64,000 nt of DNA from Sphagnum magellanicum (lineage: Eukaryota > Streptophyta > Sphagnopsida > Sphagnales > Sphagnaceae). The position numbers and the translations under genes were made by a program. Below the pieces are notes generated by a model, which was not told the origin of the DNA, searched no databases, and worked only from the letters and a program-made list of their open reading frames with translations. This document shows positions 10,653 to 22,500 of the stretch, in pieces (positions within the stretch are counted from its first letter, which is position 1; each line of letters begins with the position of its first letter). The DNA is taken from NCBI GenBank assembly GCA_021904315.1, contig CM038908.1:33222001-33286000 (forward strand), given 5' to 3'.

Positions 10653-13600
10653 ATGGCGTCCACGTCCAAGAGGCGAGTGTCCTCGCGCGCCAAGCCCACT
10701 GTGGTCGACACCGAAGTGGAAGAGCCTGGAAGCATGGTAAGGTTTTTGCCCCTCTTAAACCTATCCTGCGAGAGAGCTAGTTCACTGCTCAGAATGTCTC
10801 TCAAGAGTAAGAGGCTCGACCATAGGTTAAGAAGAAAGGAAAGGCAATGCTTGTGGTCGTATCTACCTCATGGTGTAGTGTTGTTCTTCCATGTTCATAC
10901 TGGATTTGTTGGAATGTTGGCAGTCAATGCTGTGGAAGGAAGCATTCCCTGTGGGCACTGAGGTATGTGAACTTCCCAGCTGTGGTGATTGTGTGTAGGA
11001 ATCGTTTTGTTTTCCCAGTGATAATATTTGCCTTTCAGCTTTGTATGACAGGTTGCATTTTTGCATACTTTTGTTTCCCAAGCTTTTGTTGTTGTTGTGG
11101 AGATTTTCTCCACAATCTTGTAGAGAAAACTTGTTTCCCAAACTTTTGCTATGATGAAGAGAAGAGAACATCTGTTTGTCATGGTGCTGCAGTGGGACCA
11201 ATATGACAAGGTTTATGAAATCGACTGGGACTTTTCTAACCTTGAGGTGTGCATATACGGTACTCCTCTGTAGTCAGATTGATATCTAGTTCTCTGCTGC
11301 TCTAGAATCTTGTTGAATGCATTGTTTATGGTGACCTCTACCCCACTCCTGCGTTTTTTTTCTTGATCACACATTTGAAACTCAGTTTCCTCTTGGTAGT
11401 GCAACTTCATAATGCAGACTTGTTGTTGGATTTAACTGTGTATGTTTTGTGGTATAGGAAGCATTTGAGGAGGGAGGCAAACTCCATGGCAAGCGTGTTT
11501 ACCTTTTTGGATGCACTGAGCGTAAGTTCCTTTGTCTCAACTATGAGATAGATGTGTTTTTCAACCAAATAACCTCAGAGCTTCTTCACTATTGAGTTCC
11601 CTGTCTGATGGTCGGGTGTGAATTGTGACTGTGATTACAGCCCAGCTCATACACTTTAAAGATGCTTCAAGAGTTATTCACATCCCTGCAGTTGTGGCGG
11701 TAAGTATTACTACCTGGTTGTAATTGAACCCTTTGGTTGGCATATTCAATGCTGTCTCCCCAAGTCTGTCCACTCTCTTGCACTGCAATGTTATGTTTTT
11801 GAACAGCCAAGGCTTCAAGCATATGTTATTGACTTTGCTGTTCACTTTGTGAGGTTTGAGCTCTGAACCCATATTTGTTTTGCAGGTGACATCACCATTT
11901 CCACCATCTGACAAAATAGGGATCAAGTCTGTACAAAGGGAGGATGAATTGATTGTGCCTATGAAGGAGATGAAGATGGGTTGGGTGCCCTATCTACCAC
12001 CACAAGTCCGAGAGTATGTGCAAATATCTACACCTATCTATTTCTTTCTGTGGTACCATGGAGGTGGCCCTATTTGTTTTGTGGTTCTGAGGGTTACTTG
12101 TTCCTATGCCTGCTACTGCAGCAACAGTGCAGTGGAGCGCTTCAAGGCCCAAGTTTTCACCCTGAAGTGCACACAGCGAAGGTGAGTTTGCTTTTTGTCT
12201 CTTCCACAAAACTACTCTTCTACCTGGTTTTTGCCAAGTAGCCTGTACTTTTTCTTTAAAAAGGTATATATTTTACAAGGTTGAACAGTTGCCATCTGCA
12301 TTCCAGGTAAGTTTATGTTTGCCACTGAGTCTTGTCATGAGATGTTAATAGGAATCTATGGCTTTATAAAATGTGGTTGTCCTGTGCGAATATATGAAAC
12401 TGTGAGCCAAGACAGCTGAATTTTCAACCCTAAACTGCAATACAGGGCTGCTCTCAAGCAATTGAAACAGGAAAGGATCAAGAAGTACGAGTACTGTCTA
12501 CCTTGTGAGTCATGCTACATTTCTCAGTTTCATCATCAATGCAATAGATTAGTGATGAGCAATTGTTCCTCCCCATTGGATCTGTACATAATATAATTTT
12601 TTGATGTTATTTCCCTTATGTGTAGAAGCAATTCGTGACACTAACTTATGCAGACACGTTTGCAGTGAATCTTGTAGCAGAGACTCATTTGGAGTTCTTA
12701 ATCGACTATGTTTTTTCTGTAGTGTACTGGCTGGCAGTGCTAGCTGTGCAGAGAAGGAATTATAGAACCCTGAACCTTGACTTCTGCTGTGGTGTGTTTC
12801 AGATATTTACTCACCTTTGAAGGAGGATGAGACAATTGATGAGACTGTGGTGAACATCATGTATCCTATGGAGGATGATGCCAAGCCTCCAGTAACCACT
12901 CTATCTTAGCCATTCAATATCCCTCAACCCTCATTCAAGGAGCAGTGGCTCTCTTCTTGTTGGATTTTTTTTTAAACCACAATATGATTATCTTCCATTT
13001 CTGTCCAGACATTTTGGTCCTTGGTGGTGATTGTTAAGGTGCATTGCTATAGCTAAAGTTATATGTGGGTGTACAGCTCCTGGACAGTTATGAAGTTTGG
13101 TTTGAGTCTTGATGGTGTATGGGAGTCAGTTAGGTGACATGGCTTATGTGACAGGGAACACACTGTTGCAATGGTTGGCATTGATGCATAGTTGAGACTG
13201 AGACTAATATTGTCACATCGTTGCTTTTGGGCAGGTTGTCACAGAGTTTGATTGGCAGTTTGATGAAGTTGAGGTACAGACTGAAAGTATCCATTTCTTG
13301 TGGAAGGACTGCAAATACATTCACATCTGTGTCCCATGGTTTTGAAAGCTTGACACACTCTGTATTCTCATTTTTGTTTCTTACACTGCTGGCTCAAATC
13401 ACTCAAGCTTGAAGCATGTGATACTTGATTTAGTCTTAGTGTTTGATTTCTGTTCATTTTGCAGGAGTTCACAGACAATTTGATCAAGGATGAGGAGCTG
13501 CCTGCAGGGGAGAAGGAAAAATTCCAGGTTCAAAAGTTCACACGACCCAGACTTTCTCTTTAGGGAATTCAATGTAGTATAAAGTGTTTGTACATGGGCA

Positions 13601-14790
13601 AGTTAAAATGAAGCTTACCTTAACAGTCTTGTTGCAGCTTGAACAAGGATACTATGGACCTGTTTCATATGTCTCTTAGAGTGCTAGCTGACATCATGAC
13701 TGGGTCTCCCAGTTGGTCTGGCAATGAAACAGATACTCAGGATAAGGATTATTCTCTACTTGTCTATACCCACCATTACAGCTGATGAAGTCCTGCTGCA
13801 AGTCAGTGGGGAGTAATGGTAGCTAAGTCACTGCTATTCATAGTGCAGATTGTGGTCTGATACTTTTGTGAGTGGCACTCACAAGGTGCATCATTCTTGT
13901 CATCTCCAAGTGTTACTGTGGATTTTTCTCTGCAATGTCATAGACATATGGTGCAGAGCTCTAAAGCTTAGATGGCAGCTGTGTCTTCAAATGCTGCTCT
14001 AATTGCTGCTGTTTCTCAGCAGTGTGTGGAATCTGTTACTAGATGTGTTCTCTCTTGTATGGCGTGTGTTTGTAGCCTTTTGATATGCACTAATCATTAT
14101 ATCTTGTAGTAGTTAGTTGTCTCTTAACGGTGGTTCATTGTTTCAATATGATGCAGAAATATCTCAAAGATGCTGTGGCAGTAGAAAAGAAGAAAGTCCG
14201 AGAGGTAAACTGTCCATCTTCTGTGTTCCATACTTGGTGATGCTCATTCTTGACTGGTTCTGGGAAGTTTTTTTGTTATATGCCTTTTTGGAGCTTGTTT
14301 GGAGAATGTCATTTAGTACATTCCTGATATGTTTTCATTCTTGCAATTCTTTGTGTCAGGCAAAATTGGCACGGAAGAAAGCTCTTGATGATATGAGCAA
14401 GGAAGTAAAAGAAGGGTTTGAAAGTATGAGGTTTTATAAATTTTACCCTGTCAAAAGTGAACATGCACCTGATATCACAGAAGTGAAGGTGAGCATTGTT
14501 ATCATTAGTTCTGTTTATGATTTTTCCCCCCCTCAGTGCATCACTCTCTTTCAAGATGTTCTGTGCTGTTTGGTTCATTTGTGTCTTTGTTTTTATTCTG
14601 AAGCACTTGACAATTTGACAGTCATTTGTGAATGAATGTTTGGTGTGCTGAGTAGGAATCTGGTTTTTCTGTACTTGATCGGTTGCACTCCAAGTTATTC
14701 CCCTGCATTGAATCCACATCAATTGACCTTGTCCTGTCACAGGCTGCCTTCATTAACAGGTATTATGGGAGGGCAACAGAAGTCTTGTAG
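10653..14790 (+). CDS. HIT4: HEAT INTOLERANT 4 (HIT4)-like protein, 13 coding exons
   Basis: Coding exons: 10653-10736, 11193-11246, 11458-11521, 11641-11699, 11886-12013, 12128-12181, 12446-12504, 12803-12891, 13235-13273, 13465-13527, 14157-14204, 14360-14488, 14743-14790. They join in frame to 305 residues with GT-AG borders. Recognition rests on WDQYDKVYEIDWDF (29-42), YLFGCTEPQL (61-70), FPPSDKIG (92-99), KKYEYCLPY, FDWQFDEVEEFTD, a charged coil rich in KK/AR, FYKFYPV and the C-terminal FINRYYG (293-299). In Arabidopsis HIT4 is a nuclear protein needed for heat-induced chromocentre decondensation and release of transcriptional silencing. The N-terminus (SKRRVSSRAK) is short and basic, suiting nuclear import, and shorter than I recall for Arabidopsis HIT4. 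ATG 10,653 is preferred for its AUGGCG context; in-frame ATG 10,632 would add 7 residues. The assignment is from memory of the family. Confidence 0.85.
13560..13905 (+). repeat. Dispersed intronic repeat, copy A (HIT4-like intron 10)
   Basis: This stretch of the intron between coding exons 10 and 11 is similar over about 340 bp to 35,870-36,225 in the GTG gene. Shared landmarks in order: GTTTGTACA-GG-CAAGTTAAAATGAA, AACTTGAA/GCTTGAAC, GAGTGCTGGCTGA-like, a TGACAGAAAC/TGAAACAGA region, GCTGATGAAGTC-like, AGTGGGGAG, TCACTGC, GGTCTGATACTTTTGTG-like, and ACTCACAAGGT. No coding capacity or terminal repeats are visible. Confidence 0.7.
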
Positions 14791-16150
14791 CTTCAACTTT
14801 CACATCAACACATTAGCTTGCTAGTGTTGGATGGGTTGCAAACCTCAAAAAGGTCCCATCTTTCTACAACTAAAAACTTTTCAGTTGTTTCATTGTTACC
14901 AAATGCTCCAGTTTTTGTAGCCTTTCACAGCATTTTCTATTTGTAGCTATTCTTCGTGTTGTGGCACTTTTGCCTCTTGTACGCATGGAGTGTGCAATAG
15001 GATTCTCAGAATTCTAAAACTTGAGTTTGATTGTTCCAGTGCCAAAGGTGTCTACAATTTCTGTGGTGAGATGTATGTGAATGCCTAAATTGTGCACAAA
15101 ATGATAAAAAATGCAGCCTATTTTTCTTCAATAAAGAAAAGTGGGTGGGGATCCCCGTTACATTTCCTCCTGGCCATGTGTTTTGCCAATATTTCAGAGT
15201 AACAAAACTGATTAGCAGGTTGGGTTGGTGGCATGTTACACCCAAAAAAATGGCTTCTGAAAAGGAGAGTTTCATCGCAATGTAATGCAACAAGCATAGA
15301 ATGGAAGTTTAGTGTCTTGTTTGCAGGCTATAATTATCACTCTAAGACATGTTTTGAAAGTGTTTGATTGAAGCAGAAATTTTGATGGAATTGGCTGTCA
15401 AATTGCTGAGTCTGTCATTGATCAATTATTTCAAGTCAGCAGTTGGATGGCCTCCAAACATTCTACTTTTTCAAGCTTAAGTTGGAAAGACATTTTGGAG
15501 AAAAATGACAGAAGAATGTTAGAAAAAAACAAACCCATATCATCAAATCCCTAATTCAAACCCTAAATTCAAATCTTAGAATGCAAACCATAAAATCAAA
15601 ACTTTAATTTAAAACTTGAATGTGGTGTTCACTGATAGATTGTGCATGGTGTGCAATGGTGGGACCCACTGGTAATGCCAACTTGTCAAATTCAACCAAA
15701 GTGAAATTGGTCAAAGTCTTGACATTGCTCACATAGTAATTAACACAACTTGAATTACCATGCCTAAATACATTGATTGACCACCTTCCAATTCATTGGC
15801 ATTGAACATGTGAGATGAATTGGCAGCAACAATTGTAATTGCAAAAGTAAATTGTTTCTATTTATCCATGTTTATAAACATTTTTTGCATCATCTCATCA
15901 TCATTTGAGGACAAGGAGCTATAATTATTTCATATAAAGCTAAACCCATGGCTTAAAGATGAAGCCATGATTTCCAAGTGAAAAAATCTTTCCACAGGTG
16001 AGACATAAAAAAGAAAAAATAAATGGGAAACATTTGCACTTATATAGGTCCCCATTGATAAAACAAAGCTTATGGGTTTAAAGCAAAGGTTATGAATTAC
16101 CCTTTTGCAAAAGATTAAAATGTTGGATTATGCTTTTGATTTTGGTTTAG
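14791..16150. other. 3' flank of the HIT4-like gene
   Basis: The 3' UTR presumably lies in the first few hundred bases. Beyond that the sequence becomes AT-rich, with a few CCCTAAA-like words at 15,550-15,600. I see no further gene. Confidence 0.5.
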
Positions 16151-16770
16151 GAGTGGGGATTAGGGGTTTGGATTATGATTTTGGTAGCCCTTATATACAT
16201 TTAGGTAGGCCTTATATAACCTAGGTAGACCCAAATAGCCCCAAACATAACCCCTTAAGCATCTCTTAACTTAAGGAGTTCCTAAATAGTATCCTAAGTA
16301 AGCCTTATGTAACCCCTTAAATGGTCCCTACAAATTCCCTAACCAAAGCAGCCCTTAGGTAATCCTAAGTAATATCCCCCTAAATAACCTACTAGGTAGC
16401 CTCTGAATAGCCCCCCTATGTAACCTTGTAAGAAGTCATTACGTAGTCTTCTAAATAACTCCCAAGGTAGCCCTTAAATAGCCCCTTGGGTAATCTTTAA
16501 ATAGCTTCTTATGTAACCCCATAAGTATCCCCTAACATAAAAAGTTTGTAGGTAATCTTGTAAATAGCCCCTAGGTAGCCCCTAACTAGAAATCCCTAGG
16601 TATCACCTGAATAATCCCCTCAGAAATCTTTAAATAGCTCTCTAGGTAGCCCCTAAATAGCCCATGGGTAGATAGGTAACCCCTAGGTAAATAGGTAGCT
16701 AACTAATGCATAGATAAGAAGGTAAGGAAGTCTAACATAGTCAGCCCCATACTAGATAGCTCCCTGTTAG
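16150..16770. repeat. Degenerate TAGGTAGCCCCTAAATAGCCCC array
   Basis: About 0.6 kb made of diverged short units built from CCTAGGTAGCCCC, CTAAATAGCCCC, AAGTAACCCC and similar words. Unit length varies around 10-20 bp. The composition contrasts sharply with both flanks. It is probably an old microsatellite-derived array; no transposon ends are visible. Confidence 0.75.
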
Positions 16771-17578
16771 GTACCCTCTTAGTCCAAGGCCATGAAGGTA
16801 GATCTAGTGTGGTTAGAAAGTGACTATGGTAATCAAAATTGAGGATTTTATCTTGTGTTTTGAAGACTGGTCCTGTAGCACTTTATGGATAGCTCAAAAA
16901 GAGAGGATGAATAGAACAATTAGGATCAAAGTGAGGCTGAAAGTGAACAGATAACTTTAATGTTGAAATTGAAAATTACTTTACGGATAAATTTAATGTT
17001 CTGTTAACAACTTAACACTACTACTCAATGATTCACAAATGTCAAACATAATAACTAATAAACTTATCAAAAACTTTAAATTTTATTTCATTTTATACAA
17101 AAGGTTACAATTTTAAAAAATTTATTCATCATTTCACCTATGTTATGAAAATATCATACATTTGTTGCAATGACAAGAGAAACAAGGAACTAATATATAT
17201 GGGCAAGTTTTCCAAATTTCTTGTATGGTTATCCATACGTAGATTCTTGAAACAATTCCAAAGACAATTCATATCTACCTTGTCATTTCCTTCAAGCATA
17301 ACTACTATCTCTTTACTTTCCTCCACGAACATGGATATGAGAATGCAAATTAACATGTGCCTTTTCATGTCCATGATACTTATATTAATTCAAATTATAT
17401 TATATTATATTTGAGATCAATATAAGTAATGAACTATTTTGAAACCACATGAAAACATAAGAGAAAAATGGTTGATTTTCCAGTACAGAAAAGCAACATG
17501 AAGCCCCAGTGATTTAAAACTAACATGGTGACAAAATATCACTTATTTATCATATTTTGTTTAAATTTTTTATAAATA
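16771..17578. other. AT-rich intergenic stretch
   Basis: No conserved coding, RNA or repeat structure seen; short overlapping frames around 17.14-17.41 kb on both strands look like chance. Confidence 0.45.
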
Positions 17579-18037
17579 TCTTATTACATATATTAAAGCA
17601 AGGATGGCCGCCGACAATGGTCCCGGACGGACAGTGGCTACGGAAACTACTAAATATAAGTCGAAGGGTGGGACAATGTGTCATCCGTCCCGTCATCCAG
17701 CCGTATGGATGAACTCCCTCTATTTACAGCAAAGCCGCTCGAATCGTCATCCGTCCCGTCATCCAGCCGAATGGATGAAATCCGTCTATTTACAGCAACA
17801 AGAGCCGCAGCAGCAGTTGCAGTAAAGGAAGAAAGTTCCTTCCCCTGTCTCCGGACGGGCAGTAGTTAAAGGACAGGAAGAAAGTAACTTCCCCTGACTC
17901 CGGACAGGGTAAAGAACCGGAGTGGAAAATGGGAAGGACCGGGGGAGGGTCGACGGGGTAAAGAACCGAAGTGGAAAATGGGAAGGACCGAGGGGGGTAT
18001 ATAACACACCTGTGCATTATGCACGGGCCCACACTAG
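17579..18037 (+). mobile_element. Non-autonomous Helitron, copy 2
   Basis: It begins with TC after an A (TCTTATTACATATATTAAAG), like the copies at 4.9 and 47.1 kb. It ends with a short hairpin (GTGCA-TTA-TGCAC), then GGGCCCACA and a terminal CTAG followed by T. This is the Helitron signature: 5'-TC, 3' hairpin plus CTRR, insertion between A and T, no target duplication. The interior is GC-rich with direct repeats: TCATCCGTCCCGTCATCCAG recurs with a 66-bp period (17,681 and 17,747), and an AAGAACCG-AGTGGAAAATGG module is doubled near 17.91-17.99 kb. No Rep/helicase coding sequence is present. Confidence 0.8.
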
Positions 18038-18474
18038 TATATAATTACAACAGTGGTGTCTGTCTGTGCGTCCGACGACGGTTCCGCGTTTTAATTGACT
18101 GGCGGAACCAGCCCGGACAGTCGGATTCCGAGACCGGAAACCGGCCCGGACAGTCGGATTCTGCAAACTAAAAATCCCCCACAAAAAATCGTTTGTGCCT
18201 CTTGCCGCGTCGTGCAAAAAATCGTTTGTGCCTCTTGCCGCGTCGTGCGTGAAAACCAAGAGGCGGAATCTGCAATGCATGTATCCTGAAGGACAAGTTT
18301 TCCCTGGGGCCAGTGCATTCTCCATGCTGAGAAGTTATGACAGGAGTTATTGAATGGGAGTTCTCTCTCTCTGGGCAGAGAAGAAAAATACATGGGAAAT
18401 TGCTGAGAATTTGAATAAAGCTTAACAGAGCGTTTGGGGTGGCTAGAGTGGCATAGCCACGGGTTACCCACTAG
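18038..18474 (+). mobile_element. Non-autonomous Helitron, copy 3, abutting copy 2
   Basis: It starts directly after copy 2 with ACAACAGTGGTGTCTGTCTG, the internal 5' motif of copies 1 and 4, but its extreme 5' bases differ from the TCTTAT start. It ends with a strong hairpin (GTGGCTA, 8-base loop, TAGCCAC), then GGGTTACCCA and CTAG before T. An exact 33-bp direct duplication beginning CAAAAAATCGTTTGTGCCTC lies at 18,182 and 18,215. No protein is encoded. The head-to-tail join with copy 2 suggests insertion at, or generation from, the end of the first element. Confidence 0.75.
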
Positions 18475-19536
18475 TATAAGTAGTTGAAACTAGAGGTTAC
18501 ACCAAGTCATCATAAGCTTATCACCCTCAAAGAAAGATGAATGGGCCATTTTGCGATTCATCTTGCCACAAAATGGCTTGTTGCAAGAAAGAATAAGGTC
18601 CAACAATTACATCTCTCAGCATGATCTAAACACAAATTGGACACAGGTCCAACATTTGTGCATTCAATGATCCCATTAGATCCTAATTTAAGACTTTGAT
18701 CTAGACCAAAAGAATGGATATTGGAGAACTCAAATCTTGGGATCTGCAACCATTTCACGGGTCAGACAATTCTTTTTACCCTATGACTTTCTTATCAATC
18801 CTTTTGCAAGTTGCACGTGACCAGTGATGTGTGATGCAGCCCCGTACAAAGGCACCTTACACATATACAGATGTGCCTTACAAATTGTAAAGGCACCTCC
18901 ATAGATGTGTAAGTAAGGCACCTCGCTACCGGGCTGCCTCAATCTTTATGCTAGGAGAAGACAGAAGCAAACCAAAAGTCTCCAATGATGTTCTATCATA
19001 CATGGTTATGGACTAGGTGAGAATGCAGAAGTTACTGCAAGTAGTTGAGGTGTATGTACACTGAGACTATTCACAGTAGCCTGTGTGTTTGAGCCAGTTG
19101 TGAGAATAACCATCCTTGTGAGAATCAAGATGCTGTCTTTTCATCCACAGAGAGCAGTCATGAAATCTTCATCTAAAAGCAAAGGGTTACAGAATCATTG
19201 GGCAAATGAGAGGCCAGGCTGGTACCTTGTGCTACCTAGTAGGTTGCTAATGAAATTGAGTCTGAAGCATCGGTTGTAACTTGTGACCTGACAGCCAATC
19301 AGAGAATTGAGATTCTCAAAAGGGGACTTATGTTCAAATGATTTGGAAAAATAAGGCAACTAATTGCTGAACAAACCTGTGGTTATACTCTTGGACAGTT
19401 GCCAAAAAGGCAGAGATATAGAAGCATCCAAAATGTACAAGTCAAGGAAACAGCAGAAAAAAAATTGAAATAGAGGAAGGGCAAACAAAATTCAAGGCGC
19501 TGCTGGATGAAAGAAAAGGCCCCACAAATTTTACAG
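18475..19536. other. 3' flank of the HflX gene, with one MITE
   Basis: Apart from the foldback element at 18,836-18,937, I see nothing gene-like. The 3' UTR of the minus-strand HflX gene presumably lies just below 19,537. Confidence 0.5.
18836..18937. mobile_element. 102-bp foldback MITE
   Basis: The whole segment is close to its own reverse complement: it starts GCAGCCCCGTA, ends TACCGGGCTGC, and pairs through GGCACCTTACACAT / TGTGTAAGTAAGGCACC to a central TACAAATTGTA. This gives a nearly full-length hairpin with terminal inverted repeats and no coding space, as expected of a very short MITE. No convincing target-site duplication is seen, so the parent superfamily is not assigned. Confidence 0.8.
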
Positions 19537-22500
19537 TCATAGAATAGGCTGCCGAAGAGGGAGTAGTTGCTTTGATAGTGGTAATGGCACATGTGCTCGT
19601 ATTAATGTTCCCTTGTCCCTGTAATCCTGCAATCATATATATCACTTTCTCCCATTATCTCACCGCCTATCCCCATTTAACAGACCCATGCCTGGAAAGA
19701 ATTGAGATTATTGTTGATCCTAAACCATAAACCCTATTGTTCATGGATTTCTCTGGTGTTGGTTTTCTCTTATCATATCCTAAACCTAAACCCTAAATCT
19801 GGCCACTTGAAACTCTAAAAACTCAAGCATGTAAGTTTCAAACATAATGCAAGGTGCTCATGGATTTGTCTAGTGTCTGTCTCTTGTATCAGAATTTTCC
19901 AACCCATAAAGCATTATGAATTTCAGCAAGACTTCATCAAATTTTTTACTGACCTCAAGCTCCACGATTCCTAGTCGGTGAATGAGGTTAATCAGCTCAC
20001 CCTGCCCATATGGCACCACTGCCTCTACACGCACCATTGACTCCTGAAGAAATTCCATCACCACGTCATATAGTATAATATCTGTTACATTCAAGTTTTT
20101 ATGCTAAGCTTCCGATGCACAAGATGGAATTCCAAGTCTTCTAGTTCACAGAGATGGGTATTGACTATGGAAGCACTGATTTCTTCGAGGATTTAGATGA
20201 TCAAAGATGATGTATCTTTGCTCTGCAAGATGAAGAATATGTAAAGCTTTACCTTGATCTTCTGTTCAACTGCTGCATAAAACCCTGACATACCCTCTCC
20301 TGTCAAAGCCGACATGCACACTATGTTGTTGCCACGGCGAGCTGCTTCAGCTCTTAAAGCCTCTGGGTCTTCTGCCCTATCAACCTATATATAAAAGACC
20401 CAAAAAAGGAAAAAAACACCCACACAGGAAAGATAGACAAAAACAAATCAGGGACCTCTGCAGGAAAAGTGCTAAAAGAGTTTAAGAGAGAATTGATCAT
20501 CAACCAAAACTGGCAATTTTCAATTTAGGGTTGATGCGACAGTTGTTACCTTGTTCCAGACACAAAGGAGAGGAATATGGTTGACATCAAGCTCTGCGAG
20601 CACATTATCTACAGCTTCTCTTTGCTGTGATGCCATCGGATGACTGCACCATCACAGCACTTCACCATCAGAATCAACAATTTTGCTCTATTCAACACAA
20701 GAATTGAGCTTGAAGAATGGTGTCCAAACAGCAAGAAAGTGCAATCATACTTGCTAAGAGGGGGGGAAAGAGAAAAAGAAAGGGTACCTGACGTCTATAA
20801 CATGTACGAGTAGAGAGGAGTCACTAATCTCTTCCAGTGTTGCCCTAAATGCTGCCACCTGCCATTGATTTTACATGATTAAAGGTCAAGATTCTGTCAA
20901 CAACGTTGCATATCTACAGAAAGGCAGAAGTGGAATGAGACATGAAAATATTCAAACCACCAGGGTAAACCCCAAGCCTTGAGCCATTTACCAGGGGGTA
21001 CCTCAGAAACTATAATATTCCAAAATCAGATTGCAATGATATGAGGCTGGTCTACATTTTGCATTCAATGTTGTATCTTAATTTCAGCATCATCCAAAAT
21101 CATGAGGTTGAGCAAATGAGAGAAATGGTGAGAGTGAATTGTAACCTACAAGTTGAGTGGGAAGTTTTTGAATAAACCCAACTGTATCTGTAAACAAGCA
21201 CTCTTTCCCATTTGGCAGCTGCACAACCCAAGCATCTTCAACCCTATTAATCTATTATGACTTTGGCATCCACACTGTCTGCCTCCTGTAGCTTTCAACC
21301 AAGCAAGGTGGATTTTGTAGCTTACTAAAGCTGCACTTCTAGATGTCTGAAGTCAAGGAATTGGTGAGGAAGTTTGCTGCATTAAGAAATTGCATGGAAC
21401 TGTGCACATCTCTCCCCATTGTCATTTACCCTTTGGATTCAATTCTACCCAATTGGGAAAACTAGGGCATTCTTTGGCTAAATACCTCAACACGTCGGGT
21501 GGTAGGATCTAGAGTGGCAAACAGTCGGTCTTCTGCCAACACCCCAGCTCCACTCAGCCTATTCAGCAACGTACTTTTGCCTGCGTTTGTATACCCCACC
21601 TGCAACTCATTTGCAAATGAACAAGCTGTAAGACACCTCAATCAGTGCCATTGTTGTGACAGTGTCTGATAAAAACCTCCAGGGTGATATCCAGGGTTTC
21701 ATAAATAAAATGTTTGTTCAGAAATCAAGGGGAAAATTTTGAGTGCACAGAAAGAATACCAGGGACACAACTGGTATAGGGACAGAGGCACGGCGGTCCC
21801 GATACTGCTGCCGGTGTCCCCGCACTGATTCCAATTCCCTCTTTAGTTGTGCAATCTGTGTACAAAGAGAAACACACACACACACACACACACATGGGAG
21901 TCTGTTAACAATAGCTGTACAAATCATGCAACTAGCGACTCTAAAGATTATGTGCATGAGTGTTGAGAATAAAAGGAAAAATGGATTTAGGTTACAGGGG
22001 TTGAAAGAGTAAGAAGAAGATGACACCTGATGTGTGAGTGTGTTAAAAGACATTGCTGGGATTCATCATGACAAACCTGTGTTCTCAGAATACGCTTATC
22101 AACTTCAATTTGTTTTTCTCCCATACCCTTCACCAAACCACCTGCTTGGCGCTCTAAATGTGTCCACATCCGTGTTAGTCGTGGTAATTGATACTCTGTT
22201 TGTGCCAGCTCTACCTGTACAAGACACACCCATTATCCATGAAGTTGCAGAGAAATCTTCACAAGGTAACACCGCAATTGAGCGCAGTCATAGCCTCATG
22301 AGAGTCACTCACAAGGAGTAAGACCATTGTTTTCACATTCATTACAAAGAATAGAAGTGATGAGCTGCCATGACTTCCCACTGAATTTCATCAGCTCCTG
22401 ATGGTGGGTGTGGATGAGTGTTCTAATAATCTGCTCAAAGCTTCTGGCAAACAATGATACACAATATCTGCATCCTGAGATCTGTCACATGTCTGGAAGC

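Noticed and set aside
10387-10740. 117-codon plus-strand frame overlapping the HIT4-like start
   Set aside because: It reads the GA-rich leader in another frame and runs through the exon 1 donor; it has no domain.
19870-19954. Read-through of HflX exon 12 to a stop at 19,870 as the natural C-terminus
   Set aside because: A GTCAGT donor follows exon 12, and a further exon (19,626-19,537) in the right frame supplies the conserved [10 protein letters not shown] end.
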